DNA of 58,503 nt from Gnetum montanum (Eukaryota > Streptophyta > Gnetopsida > Gnetales > Gnetaceae), in assembly GCA_015680685.1 (NCBI GenBank), contig MNCI01015561.1:1107825-1166327 (forward strand), written 5' to 3'. Below are positions 34,426-45,100 of the stretch, piece by piece (within the stretch, counting starts at the first letter, position 1; every line of letters starts with the position of its first letter). Position numbers and translations under genes: made by a program. The notes under the pieces were generated by a model that made no database searches, was not told where the DNA came from, and saw only the letters and a list, made by a program, of their open reading frames with translations.

Positions 34426-36839
34426 GTTCGACTCTTCAAAAAAACTGCATCCAACTCCACATCTCTTGCCTCATCAATGGAACAAGTCCCTCAGCCTAAT
34501 TTCCCTCTTTTCCATTCTACCATGTTTGAGTCTACATCCATTATTGCTACACACCATGCACAATATATGCCTCAATCTACCTTCATATTCTCATTAATAC
34601 AAATTTCCACAAGCTCACTTTGTTCACCCAACCTCGATGATGTCTACCTCATCATCTCCCTTTGTCATACAAGCAGGATCCTCATTGGGGCCCCAAGCAA
34701 CACAAGCCTCTCATACTTTCATTCCCTTCATACCATAAGTTCCAACTCAAACTTCTTTCTCCTTATTGAACCTACTTATGATGGTGGTCACATGACCTCT
34801 TCCCTCTATGCCAACATCAATTGTACAACTTCAAGCCTCACAACTTCCTCCTCAACCATCAACATAAATACCATAGCCCATGGGAATGCTCTAAGGCTTG
34901 GATCAAGCCTTTCAAATGATCCAAGACCTTAATGAAAAGATGTGAAAACTCAAGGCCAATACAAATCAAATGGTCAAGGTTCTAAACTTTTATCAAGATG
35001 ATCCTATAAGTCCTACTGTACCTTAAAGAACCTTACCTACAAGCTTTCCTATTCCAAACTTTACCAAATACAATGGTGAAGGGGATCCCAACACACATCT
35101 AGTCACCTTTTGATCTAAGTACCTCTTTTTGCAAGCTTGGCCACAAAAAATATTGAAAATTTTCCCCATGTCCCTTAAGGAAAAAGCTCTAGATTAGTAC
35201 CAAATCTTGCCTAGAGGTTCCATCTCTTCCCTTGAGGACTTAATTAACCAATTTGTCAACTACTTTAGATACAAATTGAAGCTATATGCCACATTGGACC
35301 AATTGTTGAAGGTTAAGTAAGGGCCACTTGAACCAATCAAAAGGTTCATTCAAAGATAAAATTCAATGCTCAATGATATTTTAGAGCCTATCTCTAAAAT
35401 CCACCTCTTGGCCATCTACAAGGGAGCAGCAAATGACTTTATTAAGTCAAAGCTTTATCACCTAGAGCCTTGATCACTAAGCCAAGCCATCTCACAAACT
35501 AAGAACATCAAAGAGGTAGCTAAGGCTAGCAACGATCCAACCTATGTGGCATACAAAAACCAACACACAAGGAGGGATAGGAATAAAAGCAAGCAAGAAC
35601 ATATCACTATGGCTACAATATCTAAAAATATAAAATAGGCAAAGAGGCAAGGATCACCACCTTGCAACACATCTTCTGACTCATCCCAACCATTCACTTC
35701 CTACACTCCAAACCAACCAAGACCAAACTTTGGGCAAAAGGATAGGTCTAATTACACTAGGTTATCTATGAAGCCCTCTAAGCTTCTAATATAGTTGCAA
35801 AAGATGATCATATACAACATAAGAAACTATCTAAAGAGGCTCATAAGAGGCATGATCATCTTTGTGACATAGCTAGAGACCCAACAATACCTATCAAAGA
35901 TGATCCTAAGCTACCAAAGTACTTTAGACTAGATAAGTGTTACCATTATCATCAAATGGCTGGTCATGACACCAATTTTTTTCTAGCATTAAAGGATGAC
36001 CTCCAAAAGATGATAGACCATGGAGAGTTGGTGTTGAATGAGCCCAGCTCTCCTAGAGCCAACAACAACTTCTATACTATAGCCTCATTCATAGAAACCA
36101 AATGGTCTAATCCTCCTACATAACCATTTATCATTAAAGTACCACTACAACGCCAAAACACAAAGCCTAGAGAGCCCTTCATCATATGAGTACCACCTCT
36201 TCTAGCCCCTAAGAAGCCTTTCATCGTATGTGTCTCTCCTTTAGTGGCTTCAACACCACAACAAAATCAATGAGTTACTAATCCTCCAAAGCCTAAGGAA
36301 CCATTCATTATTTGAGTCCCTCCATATTCAATAAGACCACAACAACTCATAACCAACACCTTCCTATTATGGCCAACAACTCAATGGTTAGCAAGAAACA
36401 TCACCACTATGGTGACAAAAGTAACCTATCACCAAATCAACAAATAAGCCCACTGAAGGTAACCCACCTAGATCCACACCAAGATCAACTATATCCATGG
36501 ACAAGGGGCCCAAGGGACATACATCAAAACCTAAGCTACGAACTATATGAAGAACAGAGGAAGTTAAAATCACTAATGTCGAGGGATCACATGCCAAAAA
36601 AAAGAATTTTCTTATAACAATGGAACAAGCCAAATGATTATTGAAATAAGAGAACACATCACCAAACTTATATGACATGGTCATGACTTCTCTTACTCAA
36701 AGAGATGCACTGGCTCAAGTGTTAACTTCTATCCTTGTGAGCAAAGACATGCCCACCAATAAAGAATCAATCCACTCTATCATTGAGCAATCTTCACTTA
36801 GGAAAAACGAGCATCAGCCAATGCTCAACTTTTATGATA
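34426..36839 (+). pseudogene. Element E: gag
   Basis: S/T/P-rich N-terminal part (34430-34930), then QAFQMIQDLNEKM and the Gag core FPIPNFTKYNGEGDPNTHLV, LQAWPQKILKIFPMSLKEKA, LPRGSISSLEDLINQFVNYF (35040-35270). C-terminal helices follow (KLYHLEP*SLSQAISQTKNI), a knuckle CYHYHQMAGHDTNFF (35940-35985; histidine in place of a cysteine, GH kept), DDLQKMIDHGELVLNE, and a linker with four KPFII.VPP repeats (36110-36330). Stops in nearly every segment. The same gag is in D and, on the minus strand, in J. Confidence 0.9.
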
Positions 36840-37341
36840 GTGAAGTAAAGATTGACTCTAAAAATGGAGAAGTTCTATTTTCTCCTCTCCTTACCACCAT
36901 ACATATTAGCAGATTCAACCTTCACCATGTTCATGTGGATGATGGGATGACAACTTATGTGGTGCCATTTTCCATTGTTGACAAACTAGGCTTAACCGAG
37001 AACATCCAAGAAACACAACCTTGGCACACAAGTCATTTAATGAATCACAACTAGTAGTGTGAGGTTCTATTTCCTTGGATTTCATAGCCAGAGAATAGTT
37101 TTCAATATTCACCAACCCTCTAGTGGTTGAAGAGACACCTAACTTCAACTTGATCCTAGGAAGACCATGGTTGGCTAAGCTTCATGTAGTCTCATCTCCT
37201 ATACATCAAGAGATTCACTTGCCATATGAGGGAGGAAAAATTATCATTCATGGAGATAACATGTCACTACCTTTGATTAATTATGTCAACACTGACCAAG
37301 GTTTAGAGGTGAATTTTCAAAAAGAAACTCCTGATACTTAG
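36840..37341 (+). pseudogene. Element E: retropepsin
   Basis: LTTIHISRFNLHHVHVDDGM then TTYVVPFSIVDKLGL: the active-site D-D-G is kept, but the following A-A/S-S is M-T. After a frameshift FNLILGRPWLAKLHVVSSPI and HQEIHLPYEGGKIIIHGDNM form the C-terminal half, ending TPDT and TAG at 37339-37341. No RT-like reading frame follows; the next 300 bp hold only a short MQLAMLNKRDGKHKIMPKGL stretch, then tandem repeats. Confidence 0.9.
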
Positions 37342-37649
37342 ACTAGGGCCACCAACAGTAAAGATAATAACAATGTTAGCAATATCAGTTCTATAATATG
37401 GGATGGTTAACGAAAATGCATGCAGCTTGCCATGTTGAACAAAAGAGATGGTAAGCACAAGATCATGCCGAAGGGACTCATTAATTGATCAAAGATTAAA
37501 CAACAAGTTTATGGTAAACATCTCATCAATTCTATTGTCAATGGTCTATTCACCTTTGCGACATTATATCATGTTTCATTACTAATTTTATCTTTATATG
37601 CTTTCTAAAGAGTATCTCATGCCTGTTAGGAAAGTATGAACTATAGCAA

Positions 37650-37800
37650 GCTAAGGCCTAAAACTAGCAACTTTATGGCCTATTGGGACCTAAAAATGGT
37701 GAAACCATAGCCCACCAAGGCCTAAAACTAGCAACTCATGGCCCACTATGGCCTAAAACTAGCAACTCACAGCCCACTATGGCCTAAAACTAGCAAAACA
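37650..37800 (+). repeat. About 31-bp tandem repeat GGCCTAAAACTAGCAA (element E)
   Basis: GGCCTAAAACTAGCAACT at 37655, 37719, 37750 and 37780, plus a worn copy at 37687, spaced 30-32 bp; a further single copy is at about 40396. A related unit occurs in element J (43620-44100). Confidence 0.85.
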
Positions 37801-38164
37801 TCATAACTTATTTACGATTTAGTTTATAACCTTGCCACCTAGTCAATTTTACTTCTTTATTACATTATAACCATTTACATTAGCAAACATAGCCTTATAC
37901 CATAATTGCAACATGAAATCGTGTAACATGCATGAAACTTCCTTTGTTTAATTCATTCACTAAACTAATGATGAACTAGTAGTTCAAATGGGGGAAAGTT
38001 TTAGCAACACAAGGATGGTGGGAGATCAAAAAATCAAAAATAAAATTTGAATTTAGATAGACCCCACTAGGAACCTCCCAAGAAATAAGGGTTGAGGCCT
38101 AAAATTCCATCTACACTAGGGTTTAACCCTCATGAAGCCTTGAAAAACACTTTCTAACTTGAAA

Positions 38165-40290
38165 CTCCCCTCACCCACAATGGTCAGTGTGGATCCAGCA
38201 TGGGTTAAAGCATCCCATGCATAACATGTAAAAACCCAAGAAATCCATGCCAAATTTAGTAGCTAGATGTTGATGCCAACAAGTACTAAGCCCCAAGAAA
38301 GGCAAGAACCCATCACAGAATCTTCTATTTTGGGCAAAAACATTAACCTAGAGCCCATCCATGTTGGCTAGCATTGCTCCAAGGGGGATGGAATTCACAA
38401 GCACCAATCAAACCTCAATTTGAAAATGGACTCACAAAGCCTAAAACCCCAGTAGAAGCCTTTGGCAACTCTGAAACATTATCAAATCCAACAAAATGTG
38501 GTAAAAATAATGAATTTCAATGGTTCCATGTTGGGGGGGCATCCCAACCATGCTAGCTAGCATTTCCCTAGCATGGTTGGGTGGGGTGTAAAAATAAAAC
38601 ATCAAAAGTAACCTCCAAGTTAACATATCATAGCTTTCACATCTTCTTAGAGTCCCTAGTAGCCAAAAACAAAGCAAAATAAGTCAAATTCCTTATCGAT
38701 CTCTTACCCACGCTGAGGAGCCCCTCACCCACATTGGCTAGTGTGGGTCCATTGTGGGTGCTTTAAGGATGTCCCATAAAAATCCATAGTTGCATTGAAA
38801 TGACCTCAAAACTTACCCCTAAGAGCCCAAGACCTTCCCAGAGTGTTCGATGACTACAAATCTAGTAAAAACCAATAGAAATTGGAAAAACACCATCTAT
38901 CCATGCTAATGCAAGCTCCACCCATGCTTGCTAGCATGGGTCCAGTGTGGATGACACAAAGAAAACCCATAGGAGGCTCACAGATGCATCAAATTGGTTC
39001 TGAATTATACTACCTTGACCCTAAGACCTTGGTAGAGCCTCCAAGAGTCATCAAACACCAAAAAATAAGTTAAAAGTATTAAAAGGCTATTATCCCCCTC
39101 CACCCGTACTATGACCATGCTAGTTAGTATGGCCTAGGAGGGTGATTGCAAAAAAAATATTAAAAACCCTTCAAAATTGCCAATTTTGATGCTAATAATA
39201 GTGGTTGATACCAGCAACCCTAGAAACTTGAATACTTGGTCGATTTGATGCCAGGCATCACCAAAAATTAATATTCCCATGTAGCCATGCTAGGGAAGGT
39301 CAGAGCTATGCTAGCTAGCATGGCTCCTAAGTGGGTAGGGTTTTTACCAATTTTGGCAATACATAAGCGCATTAAAAAGCCTAATACTTAGCCTTTTGGA
39401 TCCTAGGACATCAAAACCTCAAACTTACTATAGATTAACCTCAATTAAATCATAAAAATCCACCATACCCCCTCACCCATGTTGGGATAACACTACCCAA
39501 TGTGGCTAGGGGATATAACCATGCCAAAGTTGAAACAACCATGAAACATAGATAGTTGTAAGCCTAAACCTCCAACATGACTACTAGAAATATTAGAGAG
39601 TTGAAAACTTGATTGCATTATCTCTAAAACCCACTAGGTATCAAAAATAAAATATATCCATGCTAAGGGACACTCAAGCCATGTTGGCCAACATGGCCCC
39701 AGTGTGGAAAAGGTTCCTAATAAGGGTCTACCCACATGACACTCATCAAATGGACTTAAAACTTAACTGTGGGAGCATACAAATACAAAACCCTAGATTC
39801 AGCTATAAGTTGATCCTATTATCATCCTAGAATAACCAAGGCTAGGCTATCCATGTTGAAATTTGCCCCCCTCCCCTAATCCACACTAGCCAGTGTGGCT
39901 CTAGGGGGTAAGACCTCAAAGCCCACTTTCATTGCAAATTATAACCTCAAAAATGATCAATTTTAATCATTGTTGCCCTACACTACCCTAAGAAGCCCAT
40001 AGCACATTAATTTTACCCATTGGACACCACAAGTTAATTTTTTTCACACACCCATGCTGGGGCCATGTTGGCCAGTGTTGCTCTAGCATGAGTAGGAGTA
40101 CAAGCTTCATGCATGACTTCTAGAGAGTCAAATCAATACCAAAAATGATAAATTTTCTTTCCCAACACATTGCATTGATCATAAAAGTTCTTATAAGTCC
40201 AAAACTGATCAAAATTAGCTTGAGGAATTACATAACCATCCTATCCATGCTCGGGGTCACCCCAGCCATGTTGGCCAACGTAGCTCTAAC
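38165..40290 (+). repeat. 12-copy, about 190-bp tandem repeat with palindromic cores (element E)
   Basis: Cores are centred near 38183, 38368, 38556, 38738, 38930, 39123, 39314, 39494, 39688, 39890, 40071 and 40275, spaced 180-204 bp. Each is a (near-)palindrome, for example GCCATGTTGGCCAACATGGC (39679-39698, perfect) and CTATGCTAGCTAGCATGG (39306-39323). Spacer sequence is also repeated (CTCAAAACTTA, CCTAAGA.CC, CATCAAACACCAAAAA). It is non-coding and lies between protease and 3' LTR. Confidence 0.9.
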
Positions 40291-40953
40291 ATGGGTGCCT
40301 AGAAAAACCTCATTTTTGACCTAAAAAAACCTTTAAAAAGCCTTCCTAGGTGCCCAAAATCACCTATCAACTTTGTAGTCTCTTACCATGGCCTATTAAG
40401 GCCTAAAGCTAGCAAAATATAACCCTAATTAATCCATGTTAACCATGTTTTACCATATATTTTTCACCTTGATAGATTTTTCCTTGCTCCATTGAGTTTA
40501 AAGCTAGCTTAACCTTGTTATGCATCATAGACTTTCATTGTCATCATTTGATTATCAATTGGTTTTGCTCCATGCTATTTGGCCTTTATTTCACCTTATT
40601 TGCTTCTATCCTCTCTCATGACCCATATTGACCATGCTTTGACATTGATTTAATGTGTTTTGATCCACCTTTGCTTTATTATTAGAGTATTTTGCACTAT
40701 TTTTAAAATATTTTATTACATAAGTGCCACTTGATGTGCTTCTGTTTGTAACAACCGAAAGCATCAATGGCTAGAACACCAAGGGGTTCGCAGGTGCACA
40801 ATCTAACCCCATGTCTAAATGAAGGCCTTGCTGAAGGTAGAGACAGGGTGCTCTGAATGGTCTTGTTGATAGAACAGGGACTTATGGAATGCAGATGGTG
40901 CTAATGTGAAAACAATGCTAAGTGTTGAGCAGTGTCAACCATGTGAACAATGT
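40291..40953 (+). other. Element E: 3' region up to the J insertion
   Basis: T-rich sequence without a frame. The last 60 bases (AACAATGCTAAGTGTTGAGC) resemble the sub-repeats of the J LTR, so J may begin slightly earlier than 40954. Confidence 0.5.
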
Positions 40954-42485
40954 TGTGCGTAGTTAGTGTCAACCATGTGAACAATGCTAAGCATAGTCGG
41001 TGTCAACCATGTGAATAGTGCTAAGCATAGTCATGTTTTTTGGTAGAAAATGAGAGTGTCGGCACATGTGGACTACTGCCCAAGCATAGTTATAGGCCAA
41101 ATGTAGATAAAATGCAAAAAAAATGTGAAGAAAATGCAACGGAAGAAGAGAGAAAAATGGAACACCATCTCAAATGGGGTTGAGTGTAGTTAACACCAAA
41201 AGGGATTCAAAAGGTGCATTGTGTATAATAGGTGCAGTGGGAGTGTAGTCACAATCTCAGTCATGTTGGGCTATGAAGTCTAGCACTCTTCATGATGTAT
41301 CATGCCTATTGAGTTGGCCACCATGGTGTACTGTATAGTGTTTTTCAAGGCTGCAACAAGGTTGTAGTGTACCATGTAGTTTTCTCTACCTCTCTATCAG
41401 TGTGGTGTGCTCTGGGTCTCGTCATCCACTGAGCTAAGTGCCAAGATGCCAAAATGCCAAATACGAAATGAAAGTGCCAACTACCAACCCCCCAAACATT
41501 GGGGATCCAAGGGTATTTATAGGGCTAGGGTTAGCCAAAAATGTGGATCAAGCACCATGTGGTGGTGCAGTAGGTGGGACTACGCTCTAGGGTAGTTGGG
41601 ACATGGAGTCAAGTTGGGCATTCACTGGGCAATAAGAAAAATTTAGAAAATTTTCTAAGTCCAAAGACTACTAGAAAAAGTTTGAACATTTTTCAAAGTC
41701 TAGTAACTACGCTCGACCCGTTGCTACACTCTAGAGTGTAGTCCCGACAATTAGAAAATTTTTTGCAAAACTAGTGTTCCATGCTAACTATGCTCTAGAG
41801 CGTAATTGGGGTAGTGGGAGCATAGTCCGACACTTAGAAAAATTTGTGCAACTATTGTTGGCACTTAAAAAAAATTTGTAAAACTAGCTATTGTGTGTTG
41901 GCTATGCTGACTACGCTCTAAAGTGTAGTCCTAGCAGTGGATGTGTATTCTAACACTTAGGAAAATTTGCAACTTGTGTCATCATTCTAACACTTAAAAA
42001 AAAATTTGTAAAACTGGTTGTTGCGTGTTGACTATGCTATCTACACTCTAGAGTGTAGTCTCAGCAATGGAGAGCATAGTCTTAGCACTTAGAAAAATTC
42101 TACAAGTGTCATCATTTTAACACTTCGATAAAATCCTACAAATTTGGCATTTTTGTATTAACTACACTAACTACACTTTGGAGCATAGTCCTGACAGTAG
42201 AAAGCATAATCTAAACACTTAGAAAAATTTTGTAGCTTATGACCTTCTTTGGACACTTAGCCATTGAAGCTGATTACACTCTACTGTAGTGGAGAGTGTA
42301 GTCTCAGCACTTAGACAAATTTGTAGAAAGTTTCATCATTCTGACAATTAGAAAAATTTTGCAAATTTAGCAGTTTGAGCTAACTATACTCAAAACCTAG
42401 AAAAATTTGGGTAAAGTACCACCATTTTGACACTTAGCAAAATTTGCAATCGAGACACTAGAACCTAAAATTTTTTGGTGTTTCA
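40954..42485 (-). mobile_element. Element J: 3' LTR
   Basis: Minus strand TGAAACACCAAAAA at 42485 to about 40954. The TATA box (minus strand CCTATAAATACCC) is at about 41510-41522. U3 (41600-42480) consists of roughly 150-bp units with CTACACTCTAGAGTGTAG-type palindromes and CACTTAGAAAAATTT. U5 end (40954-41035) has three 33-bp units GTGTCAACCATGTGAACAAT. Confidence 0.9.
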
Positions 42486-42538
42486 TTGGTCCCTCTTTGT
42501 TGATGTCTGGAGGAGTGGCTCGAGAGACATCAACAAAG
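42486..42538 (-). promoter_or_regulatory. Element J: polypurine tract with adjoining 14-bp stem-loop
   Basis: CTTTGTTGATGTCT (42495-42508) and AGACATCAACAAAG (42525-42538) pair perfectly with a 16-nt loop. On the minus strand the second arm runs straight into AGGGACCAA and then the LTR start TGAAACACC, so the stem borders the plus-strand primer site. Element E has the same 14-16-14 layout at 54941-54984, decayed. Confidence 0.8.
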
Positions 42539-43610
42539 TATCACAAAACACCACAATAGATGTGGCATCAACATCACTTGTCAATACCAGATTGGGTGTC
42601 ATTCCACCATGTTTAAGAGAGCTGTGGATAGGGGTATGCTAAGGCAAAGGGTGTAGGCAATGCTAGGGAGATGAAATGCAAGCAGGGGAGATGAAATGAA
42701 AATAGTGTATCATGATGCAAGATGTGAAGTCAGCACAACTGACAATGACCATGGCATGAAGTGGCTTGCCCCTGAAATGTTGACCTCTTGTAGAAGTACT
42801 CATGAGAGAGTCAAAGTTGATCCAAGGATAGGCCGGTTGCGAAACTATAGTGCTATCAATTTACTTGAGGATGTGTTTTTCCCTGTTCTTTTTTTCTTAT
42901 TTTTTGTTGCTTTTTCTTTTACTTTGCTATGAGGTGAAACAACATTGGGTCCAACTTACTGCTGAATGCTAGCTACAAGGTGTTGGCCATCAAGTGGATG
43001 GGCTTTGTGGGCCATCAAGTAGATGGGCTTTACTTTTGATGTAACCACATTACATCTATAGGACAGGTGTTTCCTCCTAGGGATGAGGTGCATTACATTT
43101 GCTTGGACTTTGACCAGCAAATAGAGGCCCCCCATGGATTGAGTTACATTACGTCTACCATGGGTTCTATGGTGTGATGTGAAGAGAGTATGCAATGTGC
43201 ATTTACAGTATGTATGCATTAGAGGGTTTGCATGTAGGGGAATGTGGGAAATGCAAGAGGGTATGGGAATGTGGGAGTGCATGTGCATAGGCTAGAACGA
43301 GATGAAGGAGATGTGCACTCTTGAGTGGCTTTGCTAGCCTAATCATGCACATCGAAGCAATGTGGTGACTTGCTACTGTGATGAGAAGCACCTTTGCATG
43401 ACCACCTCGGGGGCTTCATCTTGCAAACACAACTTCAAGAAGACAAGAAAACCACAAAACGTGAAATGTAAGTGAAATGCTAGATGCAAAGATGTTGCAA
43501 ATGTATGAAAAGCTAAACTAGTTGCAAGTACTCAGGAAGCCAATGGAAGTTCCAATGTGATGATGCTACGAGTGCCCCAAGGGTTGCACCAATGGCAGGT
43601 GCTCCAAAAG
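42539..43610 (-). other. Element J: 3' non-coding region
   Basis: No frame on the J strand. On the plus strand 42696-42932 a short frame contains GMKWLAPEML, resembling a protein-kinase APE segment; see findings. The rest (TGGGAATGTGGGAGTGCATG-like stretches) is unassigned. Confidence 0.45.
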
Positions 43611-44110
43611 ATTAGCAACATGCCAATTTAAAGTCCTAGCAAACTGTGAATCTAGTTTAAAGTCTTGGTAGACCATGGGGTGCTAGTTTAGAGTCCTAGT
43701 AGATTGCAAGGTACCAGTTTAAAATCATAGCAGATGATGGATGTGGGTGCCAGTTTAACACCATTGCAAATAAGCTATTGTGCTAGTTTAACGTCATGAC
43801 CCAAGGATGATCTATGCTAGTTCTAGCATCATGGTAGATGAGCTGTGTGCTTACTTTGCTTCGATGAGGTACAGTGCTGCATGCATAGCCATGCTTTGTG
43901 CCTGTAAGATCTTGCAAAAATTAACTAGAAAAACAACATCAAGTGGTAACTATGTAACAAGGTTAGTGTGCACAAGTGAAAGGAAAGAAGTGTGAAAAGT
44001 GATAGTTTTGGGCCATTCCATGCTGCAATGATAGTTTAAGGCCATTTCAGGAATTCCTAGTTTAAGGTCATTTCAAGCCATCGCTAGTTTAAGACCTTTT
44101 TGGGCCACAT
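43611..44110 (-). repeat. About 30-bp tandem repeat (element J)
   Basis: Plus-strand CTAGTTTAAAGTCCTAG-like units at 43624, 43652, 43683, 43714, 43750, 43782, 43817, then 44003, 44030, 44058 and 44083. On the J strand this is GGCCTTAAACTAG, the same core as the element E repeat at 37650-37800. Single units also occur at about 45616, 47052 and 47088. Confidence 0.8.
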
Positions 44111-44354
44111 GTTTTTGTAGCTTTATGATTTTTTTGATTTTTATGTGTTTTTGATGTTTTTCAAATGCAATGTATAAGCTAAGTGGATGAATGCATAAAA
44201 AAAAGCAAAACAGTGTGTAAACTAAGCAAGTAGGTGAAATGTAAATGCATGAAAAAATGTAACGCAAGTGAACCAAAAATGCATGGAATATAGATGTAAG
44301 GGGTAAGTAGGCACCTAGCACGTTTTTAGCCAAGGGAAAGTCTTGGTCACATAG

Positions 44355-45100
44355 TTACTTCCTAACCAAGCATGGATTAGGGGGCGAGCAAGGCTTAGGA
44401 TCCTTTGGGAGGCTGTTGGCTTCAATCACTCGTTCGAGTGTGTTAGCCTTAGGCATTACATTGATTGTCACAAGTGTACCACCAAGAAACTCCACCTCCA
44501 ACACTTGGCCCATGTTTACATGATGGATAGCTGTAGGGGAGATGTTAGCACCATAGATGATAACTTGACCACCTTCATATGGAAGGTGGACTTCTTGGTG
44601 GATTGGAGAGAAGATGGCCCATAGTTGAGCTAGCCAAGGCCTAGCTAGGATCAAGTTGAAGCTTGGCATCTCCCCTATAATAGTAAAATCTACAAAGGTG
44701 GGGAACTGCTCCCCTACCACAAAGGTGATGTTTATTGTGCCCTTGATGGTGACACATGATCCATTGAAGGATTTTATATCTGCAATTTTGGTAGGCCTGA
44801 TCTCATCTATTAGGCCTAGCTTGTTAATGATGGAATACAAAACTACATTTTTTTCCACACTATCATCAACATGCACCCTACAAATGGTGCATTGCCCAAT
44901 GTCTATGCTAATTGAAAATAGAGCTATTGTGACCTCCCCTCGTTTGAGGTTGACCTTGACTACTTCATCACAAAAAGCTAGGGATGTTAAACCCAATTCC
45001 TATGGTGCATGGGATAACATTAATGCACAGATGGATGTCTCATCTATAGGGATTTCCTCCATGATAGGAATGGAGGCCAACATCTAGGCTAGTGCTTGGT
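44355..45100 (-). pseudogene. Element J: retropepsin
   Basis: One of the longest open frames of the window (213 codons, 44996-44355). ALFSISIDIGQCTICRVHVD then DSVEKNVVLYSIINKLGL is the active-site region, with catalytic D-D-S. KSFNGSCVTIKGTINITFVV is the flap, FNLILARPWLAQLWAIFSPI the C-terminal signature, then HQEVHLPYEGGQVIIYGANI and a Pro-rich end. Being stop-free over 640 bp suggests J is younger than E and D. No RT follows: the frame ends and the approximately 30-bp repeats begin. Confidence 0.92.

Noticed and set aside
38165-40290. Array resembling a CRISPR or a gene cluster by even spacing
   Set aside because: Plant retroelement context, long 190-bp repeated units and no cas genes; it is a tandem repeat.
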